A stretch of 64,000 nucleotides of DNA from Nordella sp. HKS 07 (GCF_011046735.1 NZ_CP049258.1:4606001-4670000), one strand, 5' to 3'. Numbered from the stretch's first letter, positions 37,803 to 47,874 are shown. Numbers and translations are program-made. The notes: a model not told the origin generated them from the letters alone.

Positions 37803-38013
37803 GGCGGGATCCCGTTCGAGCCTGTATAGGGATGATGCCCGACAGGGCTTAAGGATCCATTCGCAAGCCCGGGAAGGCCAAACTGGCGCTCATTCCCCGA
37901 GCTGTGTATAAGCCCCGGACCCCTGGGAAGAATACCTTGGTAAATCAACGCTTCCCGCCGAGGTTGTCCGCCTGCGGCGATGGAAGCACATAGACGAATG
38001 TGGAGTGAGAACA

Positions 38014-39411
38014 ATGGCGAAGGCCTGGACACCCGGCTCATGGCGCAACCTTCCGGTCATGCAGCTGCCTGCTTATGACGATGCCGCGAAGCTCGCGGAC
38101 GTCGAGAAGCAGCTGGCAGGGTATCCGCCGCTGGTTTTTGCAGGCGAGGCCCGCAAGCTCAAGCGCAAGCTCGCCAAGGTTTCCGAAGGCAAGGGTTTCC
38201 TGCTCCAGGGCGGCGACTGCGCCGAGAGCTTCGCCGAGCATTCGGCCGACAATATCCGCGATTTCTTCCGCGTTTTCCTGCAGATGGCGGTGGTCCTGAC
38301 TTTCGCCGGCAGCCAGCCCGTCGTGAAGGTCGGCCGCATTGCCGGCCAGTTCGCCAAGCCGCGCTCGTCTCCGACCGAGACGGTCAATGGCGAGGAACTG
38401 CCGATCTATCGGGGCGACATCGTCAATGACTATGCCGCCACGGCGGCGGCGCGCCGCCCCGATCCCGAGCGCCAGATCATGGCCTACCGGCAGTCGGCGG
38501 CGACCCTCAATTTGCTCAGGGCTTTCGCCCAGGGCGGCTACGCCAATCTGGAGCATGTCCACAAATGGACGCTGGGTTTCCTCAAGGACGGGCCGGCCTG
38601 GGAGCGCTATCAGGCGCTGGCCGACCGCATCACCGAGGCCCTGGGCTTCATGCGCGCCTGCGGCGTCAATCCCGACACGGCGCCGCAGCTGCGCTCGACC
38701 GAATTCTTCACCAGCCATGAGGCGCTGCTGCTGGGCTATGAGCAGGCGCTGACCCGCGTCGATTCGACCAGCGGCGACTGGTACGCGACCTCCGGCCACA
38801 TGATGTGGATCGGCGACCGCACCCGTCAGCCCGACCATGCCCATGTTGAGTTCTGCCGCGGCGTGAAGAATCCGATCGGCCTCAAATGCGGCCCCTCGCT
38901 GAGCCCCGCCGAGCTGATCCGGCTGATCGACATCCTCAACCCGGACAACGAGCCGGGCCGGATGACGCTGATCACCCGCTTCGGCGCCGACAAGGTGGAC
39001 AAGCATCTGCCCGAGCTCATCCGCGCGGTGAAGCGCGAGGGCCGCATCGTCGTGTGGTCCTGCGACCCGATGCATGGCAACACCATCAAGTCGCGCTCGG
39101 GCTACAAGACGCGGCCCTTCGACCAGGTGCTGGCGGAACTGCGCCGTTTCATGGCGGTGCATCAGGCGGAAGGCACCCATGCCGGCGGCATCCATGTCGA
39201 GATGACCGGCAAGGACGTCACCGAATGCACCGGTGGCGTGCGCGCACTTTCCGACGAGGATCTGAACGACCGCTACCACACGTTCTGCGACCCGCGCCTC
39301 AATGCGGCGCAGGCGCTGGAACTGTCTTTCCTGGTCGCCGAGGAGCTCAAGAAGGAGCAGGCGCTGCGTCCGCACACCGATGACGACGAGTCGGCCGAAG
39401 CCGCCGAGTGA
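38014..39411 (+). CDS. aroG: Class II 3-deoxy-7-phosphoheptulonate synthase
   Basis: The enzyme joins phosphoenolpyruvate and erythrose-4-phosphate to start the shikimate pathway. The sequence is the class II (plant-like) type: [14 protein letters not shown] near residue 64, [15 protein letters not shown] near residue 108, and [19 protein letters not shown] near residue 265. Metal and substrate residues appear in [13 protein letters not shown] and [19 protein letters not shown] use the ATG at 38014, which begins the conserved [10 protein letters not shown]; a GTG lies at 38005. Class II enzymes in alphaproteobacteria are often the only DAHP synthase. A strong terminator follows. Confidence 0.93.
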   Translation: MAKAWTPGSWRNLPVMQLPAYDDAAKLADVEKQLAGYPPLVFAGEARKLKRKLAKVSEGKGFLLQGGDCAESFAEHSADNIRDFFRVFLQMAVVLTFAGSQPVVKVGRIAGQFAKPRSSPTETVNGEELPIYRGDIVNDYAATAAARRPDPERQIMAYRQSAATLNLLRAFAQGGYANLEHVHKWTLGFLKDGPAWERYQALADRITEALGFMRACGVNPDTAPQLRSTEFFTSHEALLLGYEQALTRVDSTSGDWYATSGHMMWIGDRTRQPDHAHVEFCRGVKNPIGLKCGPSLSPAELIRLIDILNPDNEPGRMTLITRFGADKVDKHLPELIRAVKREGRIVVWSCDPMHGNTIKSRSGYKTRPFDQVLAELRRFMAVHQAEGTHAGGIHVEMTGKDVTECTGGVRALSDEDLNDRYHTFCDPRLNAAQALELSFLVAEELKKEQALRPHTDDDESAEAAE

Positions 39412-39422
39412 TCTCATCATTG

Positions 39423-39461
39423 ATCACGGTCACCTCATGCGCTGAGGTGGCCGTGATTTTT
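39423..39461 (+). terminator. Rho-independent terminator after aroG
   Basis: Arms of 15 bases (39423-39437 and 39443-39457) pair with one G-T wobble around a 5-base loop TGCGC, followed by a run of T to 39461. It lies 12 bases after the aroG stop. Confidence 0.9.
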
Positions 39462-39490
39462 CCATTGCCCTCACGTCGCGGTCCGCCGCT

Positions 39491-39796
39491 CTAACGCTTG
39501 CGGACGAATTCGGCGCGTAGCACGAGGCCCTTGATGCTCTCGTGACGGCAATCGATCTCCTGCGCGTCCCCGGTCAGGCGGATGGATTTGATGACCGTGC
39601 CGCGCCGCAGCGTCTGGCCGGCCCCCTTGACCTTCAGGTCTTTGGTGAGAACGACGCTGTCGCCATCGGCGAGCAGATTGCCGACGGCGTCGCGGACCTC
39701 GACCGTGTCCGGGGCGCGCTTTGCCGCCGCTTCGGCGGCAGTGATCCACTCGCCGGTTTCATCGTCATAGACATAGTCGTCATCCGCAATGGTCAT
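39491..39796 (-). CDS. PhnA-like domain protein
   Basis: The 101-residue protein matches the PhnA/YjdM C-terminal domain: VRDAVGNLLADGDSVVLTKDLKVKGAGQTLRRGTVIKSIRL in continuous pattern, then IDCRHESIKGLVLRAEFVRK. The N-terminal zinc ribbon of full-length YjdM is replaced by an acidic segment (DDDYVYDDETGEW). Despite the historic name, the family is not shown to act on phosphonates here. I take the ATG at 39796; a TTG at 39811 is the alternative. The gene stands alone. Confidence 0.78.
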   Translation of the reverse strand: MTIADDDYVYDDETGEWITAAEAAAKRAPDTVEVRDAVGNLLADGDSVVLTKDLKVKGAGQTLRRGTVIKSIRLTGDAQEIDCRHESIKGLVLRAEFVRKR

Positions 39797-39811
39797 CTTA
39801 CGCTCTTTCAA

Positions 39812-40232
39812 TCCTCAACGATGAGACGCGTATAGCCTATGAGGGGCTGCGAGAGCAAAGAGACTGCTTTCGCAGTTTCATGTCGCGGTCGAGCGAAAAG
39901 ATCGGCGCTTCCGGATTTTCCCCTTCTCCCGCTTGCGGGAGAAGGTGGCCAAAGGCCGGATGAGGGTGTCCCTTTCCATCCGGATACTTCTTTTCGTCTC
40001 ATGTTTGGTTAGCACAACAATCCACTACCGCCTTTTTTGGCAGGCTGTCGCCAGCGGAGCTAACCCCCTCATCCGCGCTTCGCGCACCTTCTCCCGCTTG
40101 CTTGCGGGAGAAGGAAAGGGGGCCGGCAATGGACTTGAAGGCCCCACCGGATATTTCCCTTCTCCCGCCTTTGGGAGGAGGTGGCGACGAGCCAATTGGC
40201 TGAACGCAAAAGCTCACTTATGCTCGGCACCG
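39812..40232. repeat. Gap before cas3 with dispersed CTTCTCCCGC repeats
   Basis: No gene is seen in this 421-base gap. It holds three copies of the repeat family: CTTCTCCCGC-TTGCGGGAGAAGG at 39926-39948, CCCTCATCCGCGCTTCGCGC with CTTCTCCCGCTTGC and GCGGGAGAAGG at 40068-40113, and CTTCTCCCGCCTTTGGGAGG at 40161-40180. A further copy flanks the far end of the CRISPR array at 50921-50970. An open frame runs through this gap into cas3 but is built of repeats and is not a believable N-terminus. Confidence 0.7.
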
Positions 40233-42887
40233 ATGGAAGAATCGTTGCATTTCTGGTCCAAGACCCGGCCGGACGGCGAGGTGCGCAGCCATCCGCTGGT
40301 CTATCACAGCCTGGATGTGGCGGCGATGTTCGAACTGCTGTTGTCGGACCGCTTCGGTTACTGGCGCGTTTTCGAGAGAAGTTTCGGCGCGCCTATTGCC
40401 GCGATTGCTCCGGCGCTCACGGCACTGGTGGCGCTTCATGATCTTGGGAAAGTGGCGGTGGGATTTCAGGCAAAGGTCGAGCAGGCCTGGCCTGCGGCGC
40501 TGCTGGGCGCTTGGCCAGGGCGGCAGAACAGATACGACCATGCCGAAGGAAGCGCCAGACTCCTGGTTGAGGATGGCCACGCCACTTTCCTCGATGGCAT
40601 CAAAGGCGCGTCGAATCGCAGAGCAGTGCACAGCCTGCTGCTTGCCATCGCCTATCATCACGGGAAACCGATGGACCGGATCGCGAATGGAACGCCAATG
40701 TCCGTTCCAAAATTTGTGCGCGCGGGTGACGCTGCGCTTGTTGCAACCTCTATCCTGGCTGCTTTCGACCCGTCGCCGCCTTTGCCAAGCATCGACGGTC
40801 GCAGCGCCAGGACGCTGAGCTGGCTCTTGTCAGGTCTGGTCTCGCTGGCCGATTGGATCGGCTCTGGCCGGGACTTCGCGTTTCGCCTACCGGAGCTTTC
40901 GCCTCGGGAATACTGGTTGAACGTAGCGCGGCCCACGGCGCTCGCTGCCATTGCGAGGCTCCGGCTTGAGCCGGCGCAGCCAAGTATCGAACCGGGCAGC
41001 ACTGGACTGCTGGAGGACGGTTGGCAGGCGACGCCTGCCCAACATATGGCCGTCGGACTTCCATTACCTGACGGCCCGTTACTGGTGATGATCGAAGACA
41101 CGACCGGTTCCGGCAAGACCGAAGCCGCCCTTGTGCTTGCCCGCCGTATGATGCAGCAGGCCAAAGGCGCCGGTATCTTCATCGCGCTCCCCACCACAGC
41201 CACGGCGGATGCCATGTATTCGCGTATGGCGGAGCAGTATCGCCGGCTGTTCGCGACTGGCGCCTTGCCGTCTCTGGCGCTGGCACATGGCCGGCGAAGA
41301 CTGAACCCACTTTTCTGCGACTCGATCCTGCCCGATGGGGATGTCGCGGAGATCCACGATGAGGAATCCGTCGGCGTGATCTGCGCGGCCTTCTTCGCCG
41401 ATGACCGCCGCAAGGTGTTTCTTGCCGAAGTGGGGGTGGGCACGGTCGATCAGGCGTTGCTGGCCGTTCTTCCCAGCCGATATGCCACTTTGCGACTTGC
41501 CGGCATCGCGAGCAAGATTCTGATCATCGACGAGGCGCATGCCTATGACGCCTATATGCAAAAGGAAGTCGAGACGCTTCTCGCCTTCCATGCCGCCGCC
41601 GGTGGCTCGGCCATCGTTCTTTCGGCCACCCTGCCACGCGGCATGAAAGAGAAATATGCCCGTGCCTTCCGCAATCTTGGCCATGACGACACGGTCAGTC
41701 TCGATACTTTATCCTATCCCTTGTTCACGACCGTCTCCGCGAACCGCGAGCCCGTTTCGAATCCTGTAGCGCCACACGTAGGCACGAGCCGCAGTGTGAA
41801 AGCCACCCGCCTTGAAAACCGCGATGAAGCGTTGTCGCGGATCGCCGCCGCGACCAGGGCAGGAGCCTGCGCGGTCTATATCCGCAATAGTGTCGATGAT
41901 GCCATCGAGGCCTGGCAGGGTTTGAAGGACGAGGGGTTGGAGCCTCTCTTGTTCCATGCCCGCTTCGTCATGGCGGACCGGTTGGCCGTCGAGCGCGAAG
42001 TGCTGCGCGTATTCGGCAAGCACTCGACGCGGGACCAGCGACGCGGGAGGATCTTGGTCGCCACCCAGGTGGTGGAGCAATCGCTGGATCTCGATTTCGA
42101 TGTGATGGCGAGCGATCTCGCTCCCATCGATCTGCTTATCCAGCGGGCTGGCAGGCTGTGGCGTCACTCGCGTGGCGATCGTCCAGTTCCTGGTCCTGAA
42201 CTCTTGGTTGTCTCGCCGGAGCCCTTGATCGACATCCATAAGACCTGGGCAGCGGCGGCCTTTCCTCGTGGCGCCTATGTCTACAGGAATCACGCCGTGT
42301 TGTGGAAAAGCGCGAAGGTACTATTCGAGGCTGGCACGATCAGGTCGCCGGATAATCTTCGGGATCTGATCGAGTCCGTTTACGGAGCATTCGATGTCGA
42401 GATTCCTGCCGCGCTGACCGACAACGCCGACTTCAGCGAAGGCAGGGAAAGCGCGGAGACTTCTCAGGCGAAGCAGAATGTCCTGCCGTTGGAGGACGGC
42501 TATGCAGGTTCAAGGAATGCAGCATGGAATAGCGATATCGCCATACCAACGCGGTTGGGGGAACCGCAGACGCTGTTTCGCCTCGCCCACTGGCAAGATG
42601 GTGCCCTCATTCCGTATGCAACAGCGGGAGCATCCGGCAATTCCATGCTGGCTTGGGCACTGTCTGAGATGAGTATCGCGCGCAGGCGCGCCACGGGCCG
42701 TGGCGCTGTCCCGACAAGCGTGGAACAGGCGGCGCTCGCGATCGAGCGACTGTGGCGCGAACAGGGCGATGCCGCGGTCGTCCTGCCGATCATCGACTCG
42801 AGGCTATCCCTCCTCGATGATCGCAATCAGACGCGTGGCGCTTCTTATGCGTCGCAATGCGGTCTTGCATGGGAAGGTCCTGGCTGA
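40233..42887 (+). CDS. cas3: CRISPR-associated helicase/nuclease Cas3, type I-E
   Basis: Cas3 is recruited by Cascade to unwind and cut target DNA. The 884-residue protein has an N-terminal HD nuclease domain (His in VYHSLDVAA near residue 26, HD in LVALHDLGK near 70, further His in YDHAEG and YHHGKP) and a C-terminal superfamily 2 helicase: Walker A TTGSGKTEAAL near residue 292, DEAH in IIDEAHAYD near 433, and motif VI QRAGRLWRH near 640. All key residues are intact. The ATG at 40233 fits the family N-terminus. It heads the cas operon and is separated from cas8e by 234 bases. Confidence 0.95.
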   Translation: MEESLHFWSKTRPDGEVRSHPLVYHSLDVAAMFELLLSDRFGYWRVFERSFGAPIAAIAPALTALVALHDLGKVAVGFQAKVEQAWPAALLGAWPGRQNRYDHAEGSARLLVEDGHATFLDGIKGASNRRAVHSLLLAIAYHHGKPMDRIANGTPMSVPKFVRAGDAALVATSILAAFDPSPPLPSIDGRSARTLSWLLSGLVSLADWIGSGRDFAFRLPELSPREYWLNVARPTALAAIARLRLEPAQPSIEPGSTGLLEDGWQATPAQHMAVGLPLPDGPLLVMIEDTTGSGKTEAALVLARRMMQQAKGAGIFIALPTTATADAMYSRMAEQYRRLFATGALPSLALAHGRRRLNPLFCDSILPDGDVAEIHDEESVGVICAAFFADDRRKVFLAEVGVGTVDQALLAVLPSRYATLRLAGIASKILIIDEAHAYDAYMQKEVETLLAFHAAAGGSAIVLSATLPRGMKEKYARAFRNLGHDDTVSLDTLSYPLFTTVSANREPVSNPVAPHVGTSRSVKATRLENRDEALSRIAAATRAGACAVYIRNSVDDAIEAWQGLKDEGLEPLLFHARFVMADRLAVEREVLRVFGKHSTRDQRRGRILVATQVVEQSLDLDFDVMASDLAPIDLLIQRAGRLWRHSRGDRPVPGPELLVVSPEPLIDIHKTWAAAAFPRGAYVYRNHAVLWKSAKVLFEAGTIRSPDNLRDLIESVYGAFDVEIPAALTDNADFSEGRESAETSQAKQNVLPLEDGYAGSRNAAWNSDIAIPTRLGEPQTLFRLAHWQDGALIPYATAGASGNSMLAWALSEMSIARRRATGRGAVPTSVEQAALAIERLWREQGDAAVVLPIIDSRLSLLDDRNQTRGASYASQCGLAWEGPG

Positions 42888-43121
42888 GCGTCTGACCTAC
42901 CAGGCAGGGAGTATCCACTTATGTCTTGGCCTCCCAGGCCTTGCACCAGCCCGCGTGACGTGTGAACGGCAACGGGGCCTTGCGCATGCAACCCGAGGTT
43001 CGCGTCGCCGATTCCGCCTGCGCCTCTGGACGCGCTGACATAATCCTGTGGGTAAGCCATCTTTGGCACTGTCAATCTTGCTCATCGGCTGTTCGAATGT
43101 GTGGCAAAACAGGAACAGACA
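42888..43121. other. Spacer between cas3 and the Cascade genes
   Basis: The 234-base gap has no convincing gene. It probably holds a separate promoter for the Cascade operon, as in other type I-E loci, but I cannot point to a reliable -35/-10 pair. Confidence 0.4.
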
Positions 43122-44774
43122 ATGTCGTTGTCCGCCTCCTACAATCTCCTTCACGAGCCGTGGCTTCCCGTTCGTCGGCGCTCCGGCGGGACCGTCGTTT
43201 GGATCAGGCCCGCCGAGATTACCGCTGCCCCCGAAGACCCGGTCGCGGATTTTGCCTGGGGACGTCCCGATTTCGATGCCGCTTCACGCGAATTCCTCAT
43301 CGGACTTCTGGCCACGGCTCTGGCGCCCGAGAGTGACGATGTATTCGACGCGATGTGGGAAAGCCCACCCGACACTGTCCAGCTCGACCGCGCCTTCGCC
43401 CCCTTCGCGTTCGGCTTCAATCTCGATGGCGACGGCCCCCGTTTCCTGCAGGATCTCGATGTGCTGGAGGATGCCGAGGCTTCGCCCGTATCGGCCTTGC
43501 TGATCGAAGCGCCCGGCGCCAACACCCTCAAGGAAAACAAGGACCTGTTCCAGAAGCGCGGCCGGGTTCCGTATCTGGGGCTGCCGGCGGCCGCCATTGC
43601 ACTTTACACCTTGCAGACTTATGCGCCGTCGGGCGGGGCAGGCCATCGGACATCGCTGCGCGGCGGCGGCCCTCTCACCACATTGGTGGAGCCCGCCGAT
43701 CCCACCGCCACTTTGTGGCAGAAGCTCTGGCTCAATGTGCCGAAACGCAAGTGGAGAAAGCCCGAAAAGGCTTTGCCGCTGGTGTTTCCATGGCTTGCGC
43801 CTACCGTCACCTCAGACGGCAAGCCGCCGCGCCAGGTTTCGCCGGAAAACTCGCATGAGCTGCAATCCTTCTGGGGCATGCCGCGCCGCATTCGCCTGGA
43901 CTTCGCGGAAGACAGCAAGAGCCCGCCTTGTCCGCTCACCGGCAAGCCCAGTCCACGTATGGTGGCCAGCTATCGAACCAGGCCTTATGGCGTGATGTAT
44001 ACGGCCTTTGAGCATTGGCTGTCGCCCTATTACAAAGCGAAGGCCAATGATACCTCCTGGCTGCCGGTTCATCCGCAGCCGGGCGGTATTGCCTATCGCG
44101 ATTGGCCGAAGCTCGCGAGTCTCGGCACATCTATGGCCCGGCCCGCCTCATGCGTTGCGATCGCTGTCGCGGGACGATTGCCGTCTCTGCCCGGATTCGG
44201 CAGCCGCCATCCCCGTCTGGCCGCCACCGGATACGACATGGACAACATGAAGGCCCGTGGTTTTGTCGAAGCGCGCATGCCGATCTTCCTTCCCAAACCG
44301 GAGTGGCAACAGCAGTTCTATCAAGCCGCCGCTAACCTCGTCGCCAGCGCCGAGCTGGTGGCCAGACTTACCGCGTCTTCAGTCCGCCATGCCTTCGAGG
44401 GAGATCATGGCGACGCCAAGAGCACACCCTATGAAGGGCTGCGTGAACGCTTCTATGCCGAAACCGAAAATGAGTTTTATGGGACGCTGAGGCAGATCGA
44501 GGAGAGCGCTGCATTCGACGGTGCGGCGTGGCTGCGGATCTTGCGCGGCACGGCCCTTCGCCTCTTCGATGAAAAAGTTCCGCTCGAAAATCTGCCGGAC
44601 AAACTCATCGATCGTAGCGTGAAGGCTCGCGCCGGTCTCACCGCTGCTCTGGCAGGGTTCGGCAAAGTGGGCGGATCATTCTACACATACCTCGGATTGC
44701 CACCGCCAGAATCCAGACCAAAATCGCCGAAGCCTGCCAGGTCCACCCGCAAGCCCTCTGGAGACAAGAAATGA
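43122..44774 (+). CDS. casA: Cascade large subunit Cse1 (Cas8e)
   Basis: Cse1 recognises the PAM and helps recruit Cas3. The 550-residue protein has the family's opening SYNLLHEPWLPVRRRSGG, then a long domain with AFAPFAFGFNLDGDGPRFLQD near residue 95. ALYTLQTYAPSGGAGHRTSLRGGGPLTTLVEP near residue 165 matches the conserved Cse1 GGG loop region. The C-terminal helical bundle runs from about residue 400. I take the ATG at 43122 with AGGAACAG upstream; a GTG at 43101 adds seven residues. The stop overlaps cse2 by four bases. Confidence 0.93.
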   Translation: MSLSASYNLLHEPWLPVRRRSGGTVVWIRPAEITAAPEDPVADFAWGRPDFDAASREFLIGLLATALAPESDDVFDAMWESPPDTVQLDRAFAPFAFGFNLDGDGPRFLQDLDVLEDAEASPVSALLIEAPGANTLKENKDLFQKRGRVPYLGLPAAAIALYTLQTYAPSGGAGHRTSLRGGGPLTTLVEPADPTATLWQKLWLNVPKRKWRKPEKALPLVFPWLAPTVTSDGKPPRQVSPENSHELQSFWGMPRRIRLDFAEDSKSPPCPLTGKPSPRMVASYRTRPYGVMYTAFEHWLSPYYKAKANDTSWLPVHPQPGGIAYRDWPKLASLGTSMARPASCVAIAVAGRLPSLPGFGSRHPRLAATGYDMDNMKARGFVEARMPIFLPKPEWQQQFYQAAANLVASAELVARLTASSVRHAFEGDHGDAKSTPYEGLRERFYAETENEFYGTLRQIEESAAFDGAAWLRILRGTALRLFDEKVPLENLPDKLIDRSVKARAGLTAALAGFGKVGGSFYTYLGLPPPESRPKSPKPARSTRKPSGDKK

Positions 44775-45325
44775 CTGTCGAAAGCGAAAGCCGGCACCTG
44801 CGCGCGCGCGAATGGTGGCGCAGCATGACCGGCGCGAAGGACCATTCCGACGGCAAATCCAGGCCCTCCGACCGGGCGGGACTCGCCCGTCTGCGCCGTT
44901 CGGGCGTCATAGCGGCAATGGCCGAGGAGCCGGTCTTGCGGCTATTCCGCCGGCTGGGCTGCAGCGATCCTGCCGAGCTTCAGCGCGTGGCGGCTCTGGC
45001 CTGCATCCTCGCCCATGTGCGCCGGGACAACCCATATCGGTTCGGCCGCCAGATCGGCCGCGCCAAATTCAGCGACGATGAATCGACAGCCAAGCTGAAG
45101 CCCCTGCGTTTTCGGCGTCTCCTCGCCGCGTCGTCGGATGAAGAGATCGCGACATCATTTCGCCGCGCCGTCGGACTTTTGGGTGGCGAGGCCAATGTGG
45201 CGGACCTTTCGGCGATCATCCTCAATTTTGGCGCCGACAAGGTCCGGCGTCGATTGATCTTCGACTACTACGCAACAGGCGGCGAGCCGGATGATCCCGC
45301 TCCCGCCACGCCGCCCGTCGCATGA
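44771..45325 (+). CDS. casB: Cascade small subunit Cse2
   Basis: Cse2 forms a dimer in the belly of Cascade and steadies the displaced DNA strand. The 184-residue helical, basic protein contains the family segments REWWRSMT near residue 13, RAGLARLRRSGVIAAM, and RFRRLLAASSDEEIATSFRRAVGLL near residue 117. The C-terminal GGEPDDPAPATPPVA is disordered. It overlaps cse1 upstream, and cas7e starts 25 bases downstream. Confidence 0.9.
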   Translation: MTVESESRHLRAREWWRSMTGAKDHSDGKSRPSDRAGLARLRRSGVIAAMAEEPVLRLFRRLGCSDPAELQRVAALACILAHVRRDNPYRFGRQIGRAKFSDDESTAKLKPLRFRRLLAASSDEEIATSFRRAVGLLGGEANVADLSAIILNFGADKVRRRLIFDYYATGGEPDDPAPATPPVA

Positions 45326-45350
45326 TCTCCATCAAAACAGAGAGTCCGAC

Positions 45351-46409
45351 ATGAAACGCTTCCTGCAACTGCATCTTCTGACCTTCTATCCGCCCTCCAA
45401 CCTCAATCGGGACGACACCGGTCAGCCCAAGAGCGCCATCATCGGCGGCGCCAGCCGGCTGCGCCAGTCCAGCCAATCGCTGAAGCGGGCGTGGCGCACA
45501 TCGGAAATTTTCCAGAGCAAGCTCGAGGATCATCGCGGCGACCGGACTCAGCGGCTTGGCGCCGTGATCGTGGATCATCTGAAAGGCAAAGGCCTCGCCG
45601 CCGACAAGGCGCTGGAAATCGCCCGCGAAATCGCCGGCGCCTTCGGCAAGGTCAAGGCGGAGACCGACAAGAATCCCGCTTACACCGAACAGCTCGCCTT
45701 CATTTCACGCGAGGAGCGCGCCGCCGCGCTTGCCTATGCCGAGAAGCGCGCCGCCGGAGAGAAGGCCGCAGAAAGCTCCGATCTCGCTGACTTGCTGCTG
45801 CGCAAGATCGACACCGCTGCCGATATTGCCATGTTCGGGCGCATGCTCGCCGACTCGCCGGACTTCAACCGTGAAGCCGCCGTGCAGGTGGCGCATGCCT
45901 TCACAACTCATCAGGTCACCGTCGATGACGATTACTACACCGCCAGCGACGACTTGAAGAAGAAGGAAGAAGATGCCGGCGCCGGCTTCATCGGCGAAAC
46001 CGGCTTCGGTTCCGGCGTTTACTACCTCTACATCAATATCGACCGCGCTTTGCTTGTGAAGAATCTTGGCGGCGACAAGGATGTGGCCCGCAAGGCGGTG
46101 GAAGCGCTTGTGGAAGCCGCCGCTACCGTCGGCCCGCGCGGCATGTCGGCCCGCTTTGCAAGCTTCGCGCGCACCCACTTCATCATCGCCGAGGCGGGTA
46201 ATGTCGCTCCGCGCACCCTCGCCGCCGCCTTTGAAGCGCCGGTCCGCGGCGCCCAGGGCCATATTGCGGGGTCGATCAAGGCGCTTGAAACGCTGCGCGA
46301 GAGATTTGCCAAGGCTTATGGCGAGGATACCGACTGCCGCACCATGGATATCGCCAAGGGGGAGGGCAGCCTCAAGGATATCGTCGCCTTCGCCGTCACG
46401 GGGCTCTGA
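45351..46409 (+). CDS. casC: Cascade backbone subunit Cas7e
   Basis: Six copies of Cas7e form the crRNA-binding backbone. The 352-residue protein starts FLQLHLLTFYPPSNLNRDD and contains PKSAIIGGASRLRQSSQSLKRAWR, the diagnostic RAMP segment near residue 30. The thumb-like DDYYTASDDLKKKEEDAGAG stretch is near residue 200, and GVYYLYINIDRALL follows. I use the ATG at 45351 because it begins the conserved N-terminus; the upstream in-frame start lies inside cse2. It shares one base with cas5e (TGATG). Confidence 0.95.
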   Translation: MKRFLQLHLLTFYPPSNLNRDDTGQPKSAIIGGASRLRQSSQSLKRAWRTSEIFQSKLEDHRGDRTQRLGAVIVDHLKGKGLAADKALEIAREIAGAFGKVKAETDKNPAYTEQLAFISREERAAALAYAEKRAAGEKAAESSDLADLLLRKIDTAADIAMFGRMLADSPDFNREAAVQVAHAFTTHQVTVDDDYYTASDDLKKKEEDAGAGFIGETGFGSGVYYLYINIDRALLVKNLGGDKDVARKAVEALVEAAATVGPRGMSARFASFARTHFIIAEAGNVAPRTLAAAFEAPVRGAQGHIAGSIKALETLRERFAKAYGEDTDCRTMDIAKGEGSLKDIVAFAVTGL

Positions 46410-47152
46410 TGGCGGAAGTCCTGTTCTTCCAGCTCTTGGCTCCGTTCGCCTCCTTCGGCGCCATTGCCGTGGGCGAGCGGCGCGAGACGGCCCTCCATCC
46501 GGCCCATTCGGCGCTGGCGGGTCTTCTCGCCGCGGCGCTCGGCATGGAGCGCAGCGCCCCGGAGATTGAGGCTTTCGCGGCCAATCTGGCTTTTGCCATT
46601 CGTACCGACAAGGTAGGAGCCCCCACTGCCGACTACCACACCGCGCAGACACCTCCCTCCCGCACCGGCAGGGACAAGGGCAGGGGCTGGCATAGCCGGC
46701 GCGATGAGCTTTCCGGAGAGAGAAAAACGATCCTGTCGCGGCGCGACTATCGCAGTGACTGCCGCTTCACCGTCGCGGCCACTGAACGCGACGTTTCGGT
46801 GCCGGCATCCTCGCTTGCCGCCATTGCTCAAAATCTGCGTCAGCCTCTGTTCACACTCTATCTCGGCCGCAAGTCCTGCCCGCTCGGCGCGCCGCCCGAT
46901 CCTCGCATCATCGACTGTGGCACGCTGGCCGACGGCTTCACCGCCTATGACGCCGCGCGCGCGGAGAGGCCGCTCTTCATCGGCGAGAGGCTGATCCTCG
47001 ACCCCATCTTCGTTACACAAGGCCTCGTCAGCGAGGCGGAGATCACGCGAAGGCAATCACGCCGCGACCAGGTCACCAGCCGCGCGGCCTGGCGTTTTGA
47101 TCTTCGTGACGAACTGGAGACGCCCCTGCCGCGCACCGGAGTCTCGCCATGA
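46409..47152 (+). CDS. casD: Cascade subunit Cas5e
   Basis: Cas5e caps the 5' handle of the crRNA. The 247-residue RAMP protein starts FFQLLAPFASFGAIAVGERRET, contains HPAHSALAGLLAAALGM near residue 30, and has LGRKSCPLGAPP near residue 153, a conserved glycine-rich Cas5 stretch. The middle segment, YHTAQTPPSRTGRDKGRGW, resembles the usual family insert. It is translationally coupled on both sides, overlapping cas7e by one base and cas6e by four. Confidence 0.93.
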   Translation: MAEVLFFQLLAPFASFGAIAVGERRETALHPAHSALAGLLAAALGMERSAPEIEAFAANLAFAIRTDKVGAPTADYHTAQTPPSRTGRDKGRGWHSRRDELSGERKTILSRRDYRSDCRFTVAATERDVSVPASSLAAIAQNLRQPLFTLYLGRKSCPLGAPPDPRIIDCGTLADGFTAYDAARAERPLFIGERLILDPIFVTQGLVSEAEITRRQSRRDQVTSRAAWRFDLRDELETPLPRTGVSP

Positions 47153-47874
47153 CAGCACCATCCCTGTTCCTTTCCCGCGCCACGTTGAAGGCCGATCCGT
47201 CTATCGCGGCGCTCGGCGGGCTGCTGTTGCCCGACGCCGAGGATCTCCGGCTCGACGCCGATCACCGCCTCATGTGGTCATTGTTTGCCGATGATGCTGA
47301 CGCGCAACGGGATTTTCTCTATCGCCGCGACCCGCAGTCGCCCAAATCGCCCAAATTCTACATCCTGTCGCATCGTCCGCCGGCGCAGAATTCCGTTCTC
47401 TTCGATGTCGAAACCAAGCCCTTCGAGCCCCATCTCACAGAGGGGGACATACTGCTCTTCTCCTTGCTGGCGAACCCTACCGTGAGCCAAAGCCGGCCCC
47501 GAGAAGATGGCCGCAAGCCACGCGGGCGGCGCCACGACGTCGTCATGGCCGAGCTGTCGAAAATTCTACCGGGGTCGCGGGCCGAGGCTCGCCGCTCAAT
47601 CATTGAAAGTGCGGGACGGGGATGGCTGGAACGCCAGGGGGCCGCCTCGGGTTTTGTCCTGGATTCGGCCGCGTTGACGATTGACGGCTATGACCAGAAG
47701 GTCATCACGTCCCCTGCGGGCAAGAGCCGCAAAGGTCAGATCCGCATTTCACTACTGTCCTTTGAAGGCCAGTTGCGCGTGGTCGATCCCGCGGCTTTCC
47801 TCGACAGGCTGGCGAAAGGCTTCGGCCGCGCGCGCGCCTTCGGCTGCGGCCTGATGCTGATCCGTAGGGCGTGA
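47149..47874 (+). CDS. casE: CRISPR RNA endoribonuclease Cas6e
   Basis: Cas6e cuts the pre-crRNA at the base of the repeat hairpin and stays bound to the 3' handle. The 241-residue protein has two ferredoxin-like halves. DADHRLMWSLFADD near residue 36 holds the His typical of the active site, FLYRRDP near residue 58 is also conserved, and the glycine-rich C-terminal GKGFGRARAFGCGLMLIRR-type signature is present as KGFGRARAFGCGLMLI. It is the last gene before the array. cas1 and cas2 do not follow it. Confidence 0.94.
   Translation: MTAPSLFLSRATLKADPSIAALGGLLLPDAEDLRLDADHRLMWSLFADDADAQRDFLYRRDPQSPKSPKFYILSHRPPAQNSVLFDVETKPFEPHLTEGDILLFSLLANPTVSQSRPREDGRKPRGRRHDVVMAELSKILPGSRAEARRSIIESAGRGWLERQGAASGFVLDSAALTIDGYDQKVITSPAGKSRKGQIRISLLSFEGQLRVVDPAAFLDRLAKGFGRARAFGCGLMLIRRA

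Noticed and set aside
38038-39420. 460-codon open frame opposite aroG
   Set aside because: Antisense shadow; aroG has all class II motifs.
39933-40232. 100-residue N-terminal extension of Cas3
   Set aside because: Built from dispersed palindromic repeats; the HD domain begins right after the ATG at 40233.
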